A stretch of 64,000 nt of DNA from Protula sp. h YS-2021. Lineage: Eukaryota; Annelida; Polychaeta; Sabellida; Serpulidae. Location: positions 20,394,199 through 20,458,198 of the forward strand of contig OX457031.1 of the NCBI GenBank assembly GCA_949752745.1, in the 5' to 3' direction. Made by a program: the position numbers and the translations under genes. The notes beneath the pieces were generated by a model. That model worked only from the letters and a program-made list of their open reading frames with translations. It searched no databases and was not told the origin of the DNA. Positions 1 through 44,530 of this stretch are shown piece by piece. Positions within the stretch are counted from its first letter, which is position 1. Every line of letters starts with the position of its first letter.

Positions 1-3000
1 GCACACGTCCAATAAACACCGTGCATCAACGCAAGTTAAATAAACATGCAAAGTGGTCCGAAATGCGATCCGCGCATGAAGTCCACCTAAAGAAGCTTGT
101 GCACTTGTCGAAAATAAATACCGCTCATCAACGCAAGTAAAATAAACCACCGCACTGGTCCGAAATGCGAACCTCGCAGCAACGCAACCTAAAGAAACAG
201 GTACACTGGTCCGAAAAGCGAACCAGATATCAACGCAAATTAAAAAAACATGCACACTGGTCCGAATTGCGAACCGCACATCAGCGCAAGTTAAATAAAC
301 ATTTGCACTGGTCCAAAATAAGAACCGCGCATCAACTCAAGTAAAAGAAATATTCGCATTGGCCTGAAATAAGAACTACGCACCGATGAACGTTAAATAC
401 ACATGCGCAGTGGTTCGAAATGCGAACAACGCGCCAACCCAAGTTAAATAAACATTTGCACTGGTCCAAAATAAGCACCGCGCATCAACGCAAGTTGAAT
501 AAACATGCGCAATTGTTCGAAATTCGAACTGCGCATCAACGCAAGTTAAATAAACATTCGCACTGGTTCCAAATGCGAACCACGCGCCAACCCAAGGTAA
601 ATACTCATTTGCACTGATCCAAAATAAGTACCGCACATCAACGCAGGTCAAATAAACATGCGCACTGGTCTGAAATTCGTACCGCGCATCAACGCAAGTT
701 AAATAAACATGCGCAATGGTCCGAAATACGAACTGGTCATCAACGAAAGTTGAAAAAACATGCACACTGGCCCAAAATGTAAACCCGCAACAGCGCAAGT
801 TAAATAAACATATGCACACGTCCAATAAACACCGTGGATCAACGCAAGTTAAATAAACATGCAAAGTGGTCCGAAATGCGAAACGCGCATGAAGTCAACC
901 TAAGGAAAATTGTGCACCTGTCCAAAATAAGTGCCGCTCATCAACGCAAGTAAAATAAACCTGCACACTGGTCCAAAATGCGAACCACGCATCAACACAA
1001 AATAAATAAACATGCGCACTGGTGGAAAATGCGAACCGCTCATCAACGCAAGCTAAATAAACAAACACACTGGTCAGAAGTGGGAACCGAGCATTAACGA
1101 GCATTAACACTGGTCCAAAATGCGAATCACGCATCAACACAAGTTAAATAAACATGCGCATTGGTGGAAAATGCGAACCGCTCATCAACGCAAGCTAAAT
1201 AAACAAACAAACTGGTCAGAAGTGGGAACCGAGCATTAACGCAAGTTAAAAAGAACGTGCGCACTGGTCAGAAATGCGAACCGCACATCCACACAAGCTA
1301 AATAAGCAAGCACACTGGACCAAAATAAGCACCGTGCATCGACGCAACTTAAATAACATGCGCACTATTCAAAATAAGAACTGCGCATCAACGCAACTTA
1401 AATAAACATGCGCACTGGTCCAGAATAAGAACCGTGCATCAACTCAAGTTAAAGAAATATGCGCATTGGCCTGAAATAAGAACGGCGCATCGACACACAT
1501 TAGCTAAACATGCGCAGTGGTACGAAATGCGATACACGCGCCAACGCAAGTTAAATAAACATTTGCACTGGTCCAAAATAAGCACCGGGCATCAACGCAA
1601 GTTAAATAAACATGCGCACTGGTCCGAAATTCGTACCGAGCATCAACGCAAGTTAAATAAACATGCGCAGTGGTTCGAAAAACGAACCACGTGCCAGCCC
1701 AAGTTAAATAAACATTTGCACTGGTACAAAATAAGCACCGGGCATCAACGCAAATTAAATAAACATGCGCAGTGGTTCGAAATGCGAACCATGCGCCAAC
1801 GCAAGTTAAATAAACATTTGCACTGGTCCAAAATGAGCACCGCGCATCAACGCAAGTTAAATAAACATGCGCACTGGTCCGAAATTCGAACTGCGCATCA
1901 ACGTAAGTTAAAAAAACATGCGCAGTGGTTCGAAATGTTAACCACGCGCCAACGCAAGTTAAATGAACATTTGTACTGCTCCAAACTAAGCACCGCGCAT
2001 CAGCGCAAGTTAAATAAACATTCGCAATTGTCCGAAATTCGAACCGCGCATCAACTCAAGTTTAATAAACATGCAAACTGGTCCGAAGTGCGAACCGCGC
2101 ATCAAGGCAATCTAAGAAAACTTGTGCACGTGTCCAAAATAAGTACCGCTCATTAACGCAAGTAAAATAAACCTGCACACTGGTCCGAAATGCGAACCTC
2201 TCATCAACGCAACCTAAAGAAACAGGTACATTGGTCCGAAATGCGAACCGGATATCAACGCAAATTAAATAAACATGCACACTGGTCCGAATTGCGAACC
2301 GCACATCAGCACAAGTTAAATAAACATTTGCACTGGTCCAAAATAAGTATGGGGCATCAACGCAAGTTAAATAAATATGCGCACTGATCCAAAGTGCGAA
2401 CCACGCATCAACACAAGTTAAGTAAATATGCGCACTGGTGGAAAATGCGAACCGCTCATCAACGGAAGCTAAATAAGCAAGTACACTGGACCAAAATATG
2501 CACCGTGCATTAACGCAACTTAAATAAACATAGGCACTGGTCAGAAGTGGGAACCGAGAATTAACTCAAGTTAAATAAACATGCGCACTGGTGGGAAATG
2601 CGAACCTCTCATCAACGCAAGCTAAATAAACAAACACACTGGTCAGAAGTGGGAACCGAGCATTAACGCAAGTTAAAAAAACATGCGCACTGGTCCGAAA
2701 TGCAAACCGCACATCAACGCAAGCTAAATAAGCAAGCACACTGGACCAAAATAAGCACCGTGCATTAGCGCAACTTAAAGAACATGCGCACTATTCAAAA
2801 TAAGAACTGCGCATCAACGCAACTTAAATAAACATGCGCACTGGTCCAGAATAAGAACCGTGCATCAACTCAAGTTAAAGAAATATGCGCACTGGCCTGA
2901 AATAAGAACCGCGCATCGACGTACATTAAATAAATATGCGCAGTGGTTCAAAATGCGAGCCACTCGTCAACGCAAGTTAAATAAACATTTGCACTGGTCC

Positions 3001-3566
3001 AAAATAAGCACCGGGCATCAACGCAAGTTAAATAAACATGCGCACTGGTCCGAAATTCGAGCTGCTCATCAACGCAAGTTGAATCAACATGCAAACTGAT
3101 CCGAAATGCGAACCGCACATTAGGACAACCTAAGGAAACTTGTGCACTTGTCCAAAATAAGTACCGCTCATCAACGCAAGTAAAATAAACCTGCGCACTG
3201 GTCCGGAATGCGAACCGTGCATCAACGCAACCTAAAGAAACAGGTATACTGGTCCGAAATGCGAACCGGATATCAACGCAAATTAAATAAACATGCACAC
3301 TGGTCCGGATTGCGAACCGCACATCAACACAAGGTAATTAAACTTGCGCATTGATCCTAAATAAGAACCGCACATCAACACAAGGTAAATAAACATGTGC
3401 ACTTATCCGAAATAAGAATTGCACATCAACACAAGGTAAAAAACATAGGCGCTGTTCTGAAATGCGAACCGCACATCAATGCAAGTTAAATAAACATGTG
3501 CACTGTTCAAAAATGAGAGCCGAGGCAAGTTACATAAATATGCGCACTGGTCCGAAATGCGAGCGT
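1..3566. repeat. 51-bp tandem repeat array (about 70 copies) with higher-order structure
   Basis: The stretch is built from diverged copies of a 51-bp unit that typically reads GCATCAACGCAAGTTAAATA, then AACATGCGCACTGGTCCGAA, then a short variable part. Because 51 is a multiple of three, long open frames persist on both strands by chance, with a 17-residue periodicity such as HQRKLNKHAHWSE. Variant units recur in blocks: the variant GGCCTGAAATAAGAAC occurs at 361, 1,468 and 2,894, and the last two lie 1,426 bp apart (28 units). This shows a higher-order repeat. The array stops abruptly near 3,566. No codon or splice evidence supports it as a protein gene. It probably lies in the 5' flank or an upstream intron of the separase gene. 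Confidence 0.93.
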
Positions 3567-4758
3567 TGTTTGAAGGTATCTATGGCAGAGTATCCAGTCT
3601 ACCAGAGATACAAAAAATCTGTTTCCCATTTTTCTGGGAAAGAAATCTTTGTATGCATTTATCGGTCTATGTTCTGGTCCGATGCTAAATTAATTATTGA
3701 CCTAGCTCTTTGCCGTCTCATCTTTTGAAGCCCAATTTTTCAGTTAAATTCCCTTGCTCATGCACGCTGGAATTGGTCTTATTGCTTTTCGTAAGCTGGG
3801 ACTTTGTCCTTGGACAAACTTGTTCTTTTGTAGGATGAGTTTTGTTGAAATTATGGGATTAATTTAACATCGTTTTGACGGAGAAAATCTGTCTTTCCTG
3901 TTTAAGATCAGTCGACTTCATCGGGCGTTTTGGGAAGAACATTTGTCATAAATTTGAATTTTTCTGTGTCACTATCAGAAGAATTTAAAATCAGCACTAA
4001 AAGTACAAAGAAAAGAAAAATGACGTCATCGACAAAAAAGTAGGTCACGTATAGCTTTTTGTGTACAGCCGTTTTGGGATTTTGTCTCGAAACTACACGG
4101 CGTGATACGGTGATGAAGAGTCATAGGTCAATTTTTCACGTTAATCAAGATCCTATGGTTGACTGTAAGTGTTTGGAGATCTATTTTCCTAGCTCTGGCT
4201 ATTTCAGAAGAGACGTGTAGAAACCGATGAAAAACTGCGTGAAAAAGTAATATTTATGCCATCTTTTTATTCATGGAATCATTTTTCCCTGTTTGCCCAT
4301 AAATTTCCCCTAAAGTAGCGCAGGAACCCTAAAGAATCCTAAAAGTGTTTATGTTTGTGAATGGAACCCCTAAAAACACCCAAAAGTTTTCAAAGCCGTT
4401 GGATAACCTGTACACATCTACAGTGCAGTTTTACCTCATTGAACAAAATCATGGAACAAGATTTAATCGGACAAAATTTGTTGTATTCATTACAAGAAGA
4501 GGGATCAGGATAATATTTTAGGTGCGAGCACTGAAATCGTTTACTCTACAAAAATACAAGGGTAGCTATGAGGAAAACTGCCGATGATCCGGAACATATC
4601 CAGCAAAAAGTCGCTGATTGCTTTCAACAAAAAAAATTCTAAGACATAATTTCTGACAGAAATAGAAACTTCCTGAACAAAAATATAAATAAAAATACCG
4701 AATGATTGCTTTAAGTTACATTAAAGAATTAGATCATGTAGAATGGATTTTTTCTCAG
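3567..4758. other. Non-repetitive stretch, no recognised exon
   Basis: No open frame here resembles the N-terminus of separase, and no exon with matching splice phase was found. A small acceptor-donor pair near 4,204-4,245 would give a 14-codon exon, but its phase does not fit the next exon. A good polypyrimidine tract and AG at 4,746-4,758 precede the first separase exon. Confidence 0.5.
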
Positions 4759-37034
<32,276 letters not shown>

Positions 37035-37762
37035 CGATACTCTGCGGAAAGCGGAACTGTATTCCATCCATCTGTTGTCGTTTGTAGAAGGCTTTTATAG
37101 CCTCAGTATTGTAGCCTGACTTACATGTACATATCAGAGGAAATTCGGTACCTGTACATATTGAAATACAAGACTGTACTGCTTTATGTACCGGCATTGT
37201 CACGAAGTTAATGTACCAGTGTGCAGTTAACGGACGGGTGTTACACGATGTGGCAGCTTTATGCTCAGTACAAATTATCTATCAAAACATAGGCAAATTT
37301 GCTAATAGGTAGAAAAATATCTGTATTCATTGTATTTCGGGTCTTTCAGAATTTGTTTTCAAGAGCGGACCGATTTCTGTGACCCCTGGGTGAAACCCGT
37401 GGCCTTCATTCCTCCTCAAAGTACTTGTTTTTCTTGTTACTGTTAAACATATCTCAAAGTTTATTCCCCACGGAGGTGGCCATGCTGACATTTCTCTAAC
37501 ATGGCTTCCCTATTTTGGGGATTTTGTCATATAAAAGGCAGCAAGATGTGTGAAGGAAGCTTTATGAAGTTGCATTGATGTACTACAACTTCGATTTATC
37601 TAGGTCATCCTCGATACGTTCAAAGAGACATGGGGTTCATCCGGAGAGCGGCAGGGCAGGAGGGGTGGGGGAAGTCTGTATACTTGGAGTTAAAAAGTCT
37701 GAAAATTTTGCGTGCTTACTGTATGGATAGGAAATCTGTATTAGTCCCAAGTCCGTTAACAC

Positions 37763-37768
37763 AATAAA
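37763..37768 (+). promoter_or_regulatory. Possible polyadenylation signal for separase
   Basis: AATAAA lies 729 bp after the stop codon. It is the first exact hexamer I noticed downstream. The call rests on position and sequence only. Confidence 0.3.
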
Positions 37769-39599
37769 TAGAAACTCAGATAATCTATTCTGAATATATC
37801 TTAAGCTGTATTTTATACAATAAGCACCAACTCAGACACACTGTGAAGAAGGGTAATGTTTTGTCCATACATAAGAATGCAGTCCAATGTTCACGTTCAA
37901 CAAATCGTAAAAACTAATTTATGGCTACAGTACTTTATTACAAAATTCGATATGCGACAACTCAATCTCACTGCTCAAATAAAAATATATATTCTAATGC
38001 ACAGCATAACCAAAGATACCCTCAAGATTATCGAATATTCGCTCAAAATACAATATCTGAGAAATTCGTTCATAATATGCAAAATACGCCTCTTATTCTT
38101 TTCACCTTAAATTGATACCTGACTAACTGCAACCTGCGTCTGCATAAATTTAGGGAAGATTAAAGAATTAAACAGACAGAAGATTTTCCTGGCCAAGGAC
38201 AACTATTAATGAACATGTATGATAAATAGAATGTTTAAATCTGTTTGCATTTCGTTGTGCAACGTGTCATGGTGATTTTGTCAAGAAAATCAAAATTATT
38301 TAAATGTTGCACTGAATGTTCGGTTCTTTTTTATTAACTTTAGGTAATGAATGGAGCATAAAAATTTCCTACATTAGTAATCATATCATTTAACTACCCA
38401 GTAAGTAAAACCCTTATTTTCAGGGAGTGAATAAGTTTGGGAAAGAGCTCATGAAACGTAAAGAGCAAAAGTTTTCAAAGATGGGTATAAATACAACAAA
38501 TACTACATTACACAAGCATGAATGCGATTTACTTGCAGATTTCTCTTTAAAAAATCAAACATTTAACCTGACTGCAATACAAAATAAAAATCAAACATTT
38601 CACCTGATTGCAATACAGATATGTCAGAACATTAACACTGTATACCGCTTATTCGACAAAACCTGGCCTGGAGAGTTTAATTTATTTCTGCTTTTTCTCG
38701 GCGTAGTCCTAGATTCGCGAGCTATGGGAGAGATTCGTGAACTGTTAAAATAACAAATTACAATGGGGGGACTAGCAGATTATAAAAATTGAGAAATATT
38801 TCTCCCCAAATGCCAAATCACATGTTTATTGTGTTGAAAGGACTCCGTGGGTTAGTTTCAGTCCCCACCTACTCTCAGCCAATGCACAAGACTTGTCACA
38901 CAGCACCATTTACGTGGCAGTATCACAAAAAAAGAGTATACCCTACACTTTGATCGCTTTTCCATGCATATTATGTCTTACTGCCTCGATTTGTAATAAT
39001 CGTGTGGCGTCATCATAAAGCTCGAAACCCTGAGATAAACACTGCACCATAAAACAATCCGTGCAGTCCACAAATTTAAACACACACACACACACTTTAG
39101 GCAATACACGAATTAACCCAATTCCAACATTGCCTGTAACATATACAGTATATTCCTTATTACCTAGTTTAAGATATAAAGTACAGCACTACATAGTACA
39201 GCTAGATATAGTGAAGGAACAAAATTAAGACTGGACTTTGGCTAATACTGCTTGACATCGTTTTACGGCAATTATGCCGATTATCACAAACTTATTTTTT
39301 CTTGATTTTAATGTTTCCTAGTCTTGAAATTCTTACTATTAAGTTATCAAATTAGATACAAGCTAAGCAAAATAATGCCGTAAACCAAGCATCAGTACGT
39401 ATTATTATATCAGACCACTTCACCTATCATTCTATTTTCTAACAGTTTTCAGACAAGCTCGTGCAAATCGACTCGTTGTAAAAGTGGCTTGCAGCAGATT
39501 ATCACCAACATTTGTTCCTGCCCTAAAGAAGACTGTTCGGTTATTTGGTAATTTGTTTGATCGATGCCCCAAAATGCCTTAGTTTGTTTCTTATGATAC
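37769..39599. other. Intergenic stretch, no gene seen
   Basis: AT-rich sequence. A 34-bp near-duplication (AAATCAAACATTTAACCTGA type) occurs at about 38,548-38,620, inside a 108-codon open frame that shows no family features. Confidence 0.45.
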
Positions 39600-40258
39600 T
39601 CATATCTGTTGGTAAGCAGTGTCCGGTGATGTCAACGTATTCTTTCTCAGATACATTCTATATTTTCGGCAGAAAAAGAAAAGCAGAAACGCCCATTTCC
39701 ATGTCATGAAACACCAAACAGCTGTGACGTAGAATCCAGTATCGTACGGTGTTAATTCTACAAACATAAATTCAGAACTACAGCGATCAAGACCAGTGTC
39801 CGTGTTGGAAATAACATTATCCGAAACCACCACAAGTTTTAAAAGTTAATGACCCGAAGAGCCAGCGACTTTGTGCAAATGCAAATACACGAGACTTCGA
39901 AATAAACGGGTAAAACTACTCAGTGTTATGTTTTTTTCTGAAACCTTCACCCAAATACACTTTATTTGTTAAAAACAAATAAACTGCTAAATAAGAAATA
40001 AATGGTTAAGCTGTTTATTTGTTCTCTTTCTTAAAACTATAATTTGTATAAACAAATAAAAACAACAAGACTATAAATTCATATACTTACTTTGCTTTTG
40101 CAATGCTGCAATAACAATATACAACACAAACGCTCCTGTTGCAATAAACTGAATAACAACGCCTAAGTACATCAATGGTTGTAGCACGAACGAGCATTGT
40201 CTCAGCTCATTTTTTCTGAACTGCAAATGCACCCACAGCGTAACAGCCGCAAAGACTC
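39600..40258 (-). CDS. Possible small multi-pass membrane protein, last two exons
   Basis: Two minus-strand exons, 40258-40091 and 39757-39600, join in phase (A plus AA) with a strong donor (A/GTAAGTAT). Acceptors are TGTTTTAG and TGTTTGTAG. The first encodes FAAVTLWVHLQFRKNELRQC, then a hydrophobic span (PLMYLGVVIQFIATGAFVLY). The second encodes another membrane span (FYVTAVWCFMTWKWAFLLFF) followed by a basic tail (CRKYRMYLRK) and a TGA stop. The layout (loop, TM, loop, TM, short cytoplasmic tail) recalls TMEM179-type four-span proteins, but this is a weak similarity judged by eye. A mobile element lies just upstream, and the preceding exon is not certain. Confidence 0.42.
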
Positions 40259-40296
40259 CTAAAACAGCATTACGGTGGTAGTTCCAAACGGAGAAT

Positions 40297-40552
40297 AATT
40301 GAAGGGGTCCATGCATAAACTTGATAACTCCACTTATCAGGAAAATGCACTATTACCATCACGGTATTTCTTGGCCTCTGTTCTATCACATATGTAAGTC
40401 TTACACCTCAAAACCGATTAGAAGTGGGCATTTTTTTAGGAAAAGGCGATGGGAAAAACCTACGTTTGTTACTAAAATTTCAAACTTTAAAAGCGTTTTT
40501 CTCCACTGCTGATAACTGCAGTTATCAGGTTTATGCATGGACCCCTTCAATT
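40297..40552. mobile_element. MITE-like element, 256 bp with perfect 24-bp inverted ends
   Basis: AATTGAAGGGGTCCATGCAT plus AAAC at 40297-40320 is the exact reverse complement of 40529-40552, and the match extends to about 33 bp with one mismatch. AATT at the outer ends could be a 4-bp target duplication around GAAGGGGTCC ends. It has no coding capacity and sits 38 bp from the acceptor of the putative membrane-protein exon. Confidence 0.75.
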
Positions 40553-41935
40553 GCCAACTTTACATGCTTTTTTTTTTTTTTTTTTTCTTAAAGATTGCCG
40601 TAAATCTAGTCGTAAAGGGGCCACTATAGAAATAAATCGAAGATAGTTCGCCTTTTCCAGCTTCAGTTGAGTGCAAATAAAACTAGAGCCTCATTTCGCT
40701 AGCGGAATGTTAAACACTTGACAAAAATTAAAACGCAAAAATACTTCCTTCAAAGGGTTATTTCTTGAATAATATATTGCAACAACACAGTTTGAATACG
40801 TCTTATGAGCCGAGTAGTGTTTGGTTTTTGTTGACTTAAGGTTTTATTGACTGATCAGGCATACGTCTTGTTATCTTTTTACGCAGTGAGAGTGTGCACA
40901 AAGCTGAGCACCTGTATGTTCTGTGCTGCGCCTTAAATGCTCCGCATTTACTTGCAAAAAATACACTCTTTTCACGTGGCGTTTTAAACAAGAAAACGAA
41001 ATCGAAGGCGAAAATAAGAAGTGTCTTGCACACGTTCATATAAAGTTCCACCTAAGTCCCAAGTTTCGTGGCCCTAGGTCCCGTAGTGCCAGTGGAGGAG
41101 ATGACAAGAAATCCGATCACTGTTAAGAAAAAAAAAGATACCAACGGCTGCTCGCACAAATTCAAATAGCCCTTGCAAGCCAAAGGCTTGTCAAGTGCTA
41201 AATAAAGCAAATCAATCCTACGCCCTTTCCCTTCCAACCACCCATTAAAATCAGGGTTAAGTACTGATTTGAAAGATTTCACATTCGCCAGCATTTTGCC
41301 GTTGTTAGCAGTTACCCAGTTACAAAATTGACATACAGATCATCAGTGTACCTTTTCGTTTACCAATAGATTTAACGTATTATGTGTTCAAAATCTGGTT
41401 CTTAGAATTGAATTTGCAAAATATTTGTAACTGAATAAAAAATTCTCAAAAAAAGTCCTCGGTGGCCACTTGTTCTAGTTGTTCATTTATATGGTGGCCG
41501 GCTGTCCGGTGGCTCTTTGGTATTGAACACCGCGACGTTCATGTGCAATATAGGCAAATGAATACCGTACAAAAATAGATGCAAATGAAATAGGATGCAA
41601 TCTGCTGGTACATCACTAAGAAGAGGGGTCCAAGCTCAGGGCATGATTCTGAGGGTTCCAAGTTTATCGAAATGCTCAGGGCATGATTCTGAGTAAAATT
41701 CGCGTTAACACCTATTTTAGTATCTGAAGTGTTGACTATTATATAGTCAGTCATTGTGGTCTGCGACTGAAAATGCCTTTGTTCATTATTTTTAAGAGAA
41801 AGAGAGCTATTTATTTGTTACAAAACCATTTTTATTATATTATAAATAAATCATCCTACATTTGAATGAAGTTTTGACACCTTATCGATACGTCATAACT
41901 GAGAAAATCAGTTTTTAATGTATTTTTCCCATTGG
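40553..41935. other. No clear gene; short direct repeat
   Basis: Mostly AT-rich sequence with a poly-T run at 40569-40588. CTCAGGGCATGATTCTGAG is repeated at 41636 and 41677. A minus-strand open frame at 41294-41052 contains a hydrophobic stretch but ends in a stop without a matching donor, so I do not call it. Confidence 0.4.
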
Positions 41936-41939
41936 TTTC

Positions 41940-42480
41940 TTTATATATTTTCCCCACTGCAATCCAGCGAATTTCCTCTTCTGAGCATGCGCACTTGAAA
42001 CCGTGACCTGGTTTATTTATCTCCGCTCTCTCTAGTCCCAGCAGGGCCTTTCCGTCTTCCTAGGACAGAAAAGGTCACACTTCCTGTAATAGAAATGGCC
42101 ACTGATTTCAACTTTCGAGGCTTTGGATCTTTGGGCGCACGTTCCAGGATACTGAGGTTAAAACTAGCCGGCCTTTTCTTTAAAAGCACATTCAGAAGTA
42201 CCTGGCTCATCATTTTCGACCTCATCGAAACTCCCAAACTGGAGTAAAGAGTGGTTTTTACAACTGTATATTTATTGTTGTTGTGTGTCGCAATGGGGGA
42301 TTCTATATCATGATCTCAAGAAAACACATTTTTGTCAGCACAAAATTTTTATCTGACCATAAATTTGTGCGCCATAATGTATAACTGGGCAATTTATGTG
42401 ATGCACCCTTTCTAAAATAACGCCATTGGCCCAGTAGTTGGTCGAGATTAGCAAAATTGACATCAATGACATGTTCTATT
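41940..42480 (+). repeat. Dispersed repeat family, body module copy
   Basis: It matches 46370-47300 in order and orientation. Shared pieces include CCCCACTG.AATCC, GAGCATGCGC, GAAACCGTGA.CTGG, CGAAACTCCCAA, GGGCGCCGT-like GTGCGCCATAATGTATAA, and GAGATTA.CAAA.TTGAC. The copies are diverged and have unequal spacing, so the insertions are old. Confidence 0.6.
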
Positions 42481-42503
42481 ATAGGAAATATGACTCTTGC
42501 TGT

Positions 42504-42612
42504 CAGAGGAAGGCCGCAAGAGTCATCTAGGACTACTCTCCCTCGCACTTGTACGAGTAGGCACTTCGCACATTTCTCCCCAGTCTTAGATGGCTCTTGC
42601 GGTCTTCCTATG
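42504..42612. repeat. Inverted repeat with 30-bp arms
   Basis: The arm at 42504-42533 (CAGAGGAAGGCCGCAAGAGT and on) pairs with the arm at 42583-42612 with about three mismatches, across a 49-bp loop. It could be a small foldback element or a structured RNA. No known RNA family was recognised. Confidence 0.7.
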
Positions 42613-42740
42613 CCCTAGAAACATACATAAAGGATCCGCTTGGACTAAATTCCCCTTAGCTCGATGAGACAACATTCCACAAGATTTCCATGCACCGCTC
42701 TGACAGAGATATATACGGTGTTATGTAAGTCAGAGCTGAC

Positions 42741-42938
42741 TCGGAGCTGATTTTCCCCCAATGCACAAGAGATGTAATTTAAGCGATTTTTGTCAAAGTA
42801 CAAACCCGATGCAAGTCCCCATCCTGCGCAATGCCAATTATTAAAGCCAAAACCAAAGGAGAAAAAGATTGACACGCCTACAAAAACCCCAATTACAGCA
42901 AAAGATATTCGCAAAATCATAACAGTTTTGTTGTCCAT
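42741..42938 (-). CDS. Possible first exon of the minus-strand membrane protein
   Basis: An ATG at 42938 opens MDNKTVMILRISFAVIGVFV then GVSIFFSFGFGFNN. This is a convincing first membrane span, followed by an extracellular-type segment with two Cys (HCAGWGLASGLYF; ISCALGENQL). The exon end is uncertain; CGA/GTCAGC at 42741 is one option and the frame stays open to 42645. No intermediate exon was found to link it in phase with the exon at 40258. The link to that gene rests on strand and order only. It might instead be a chance ORF. Confidence 0.3.
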
Positions 42939-42989
42939 TTTCGACCTTTGACAGATCTGATTCGACGTTTGCTTTCTTTCTCTCTTTTC

Positions 42990-43125
42990 CCGTTGTTGTC
43001 AAACAGCCGACCTCTGCGGCCATTCGGTTTTTTTGTATTGAACACCTTTTTTACTCCGCAAACCCAATGATGATTCTGCCCAAATAATGTTCATAAAATC
43101 AAATCTATGTTTATTTTCTGAATAG
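42990..43125 (+). repeat. Dispersed repeat family, head module copy 3
   Basis: CCGTTGTTGTC, CCGACCTCTGCGGCCATTCG, GAACACCTTTTTTACTCCGC and TCATAAAAT match the copies at 14575, 21858 and 46190. Confidence 0.6.
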
Positions 43126-43378
43126 GTAAGAGTAAAAAGTACAATAAAATCTGACTGCTAATGAGGAATAAAAAAAGAAATAAACAACCAATCAGAAAAT
43201 GGAGAAAGCAAAAGCTTAAGATATGTTTGTCCATTACAGTTACATATACGTATGTTTTTCCACTTCACAACTGTGACATAGATAATGCTCTTTTTCTATG
43301 CCAAAAAAAGAAAGCCATGTAAAATTAAATGCTTATCAACAAACCATGATCACCACTAATTACTGAGACAGAAAGATA

Positions 43379-44530
43379 TTAAACTACACTGCCTTGGGAG
43401 GATAAAAAATATTTCTTGATTTCTTTCTTAAAAAGCATACTAGCAGATATATTCTTCAAATTCACAGTCAAAGTACTCCACATCTGTGTGCCCTTTAATC
43501 TTAAACAGTGTGATTTTAAAGTTGTACGCGAGTAAGTGTGTTTGAAATTACCTTGTTGTCTGGTTACCCTAACATTATCAACTCTTTGAAAATAACATTG
43601 TATGTTTCTAGGAAGTGTTTGCTTTAAACATAACAGTAAGAGTTTTAAATTTAACAAGATCGTATAATTTTAAAATGTGGCTCGCAAAAAAAAATGAAGT
43701 AGTATGTTCGTTTTTTCTCACACCACTCATTATTCGAACAGTTCTTAGTTGTAATATAAAAAACGTCTTTAATATTTGTTCAATATGTATTGCCCCAAAT
43801 TTCCAAACATTACATCAAATATGGTAAAAAAGCGAACAATAAATCACTAAGAGAGCTCTATTATCGACAGATATACTCGCTTTAAACATAATTGCTATAC
43901 ATTTAGCTAATTTAGATCGTACCTGAGAATTATGCTCTTTCGAGTTTAATTTTAATGACCCCTAAGAATTTTGTAGAGGAAACCCTAGAGATTTTTTCAT
44001 CACCTAAGAACATGCTACCCGTAAATTATTTAGAAAGACCAAAAATCATACAGTTCCTTTTAGATACATTTAATGACAACATATTTAATTTAAACCACCT
44101 ATTTAATTTTAATAGTTATGGAGTAATAGTTCTATACATTTTATTTGTGTCTTTACGCGTATAAAATATATTCTTATAGTAAGCAAAAAGAATAAATTTA
44201 AGCAGTTTAGATACATTAATAATATCATTGATGTACAGAAAAAAGTTTTGGACCAAGTATACCGCTTTGTGGTACACCATAAAGTACATGTAATACACCA
44301 GAATTATTTTCATCAATTTGTACATATTCTTCCCTTTGGTAAAGATAGCTTTTTATTTTGTCACTTGATACATCTCTAACCCCGTAAAGGTTTAATTTTT
44401 TGAAGAAGTAATTTATGGTCTATGGTATCAAATGCTGTCTTTGAATTAATAAAAACGCCATTGTAACTTGTTTTTATCAATAGCTGAAGTTAATTCCTCT
44501 AAGATTTCTTAAGTAATTTTGTATATCCAT
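43379..44530 (-). pseudogene. Decayed non-LTR (LINE) retrotransposon, reverse transcriptase to C-terminus
   Basis: Reading the minus strand from about 44530, broken frames give the order expected of a LINE reverse transcriptase. First comes a VFINSKTAFDTIDHKLLL segment, then YGVPQSGILGPKLF, then FLYINDIINVSKLLKFILFA. The position of the catalytic ADD box is changed to AYYK. The last open frame (43657-43379) resembles the usual LINE C-terminal tail (RTTLKSHCLRLKGTQMW, then LKNISASMLFKKEIKKYFL). Several frameshifts and the lost catalytic motif mark it as inactive. The clade is uncertain (CR1/Jockey-like group likely). Confidence 0.75.

Noticed and set aside
376..3322. Long open frames on both strands with 17-residue repeats across the left array
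   Set aside because: They follow directly from a 51-bp tandem repeat; frames exist on both strands, lack splice or start context, and the residue pattern is the repeat itself.
1..3566. CRISPR array as an explanation for the left repeats
   Set aside because: There are no unique spacers between constant repeats; the whole 51-bp unit is repeated and diverged, and the DNA is animal nuclear.
4743..4758. ATG as start codon of separase
   Set aside because: It sits inside the polypyrimidine tract of a strong acceptor. The encoded region matches the interior of separase, so the exon is taken to start at 4759 with upstream exons missing.
38427..38753. 108-residue plus-strand open frame
   Set aside because: AT-rich with an internal 34-bp duplication, no family features and no matching exons.
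41052..41294. Minus-strand frame with a hydrophobic stretch, considered as the middle exon of the membrane protein
   Set aside because: No acceptor in the right phase, and the frame ends in TAG before a usable donor.
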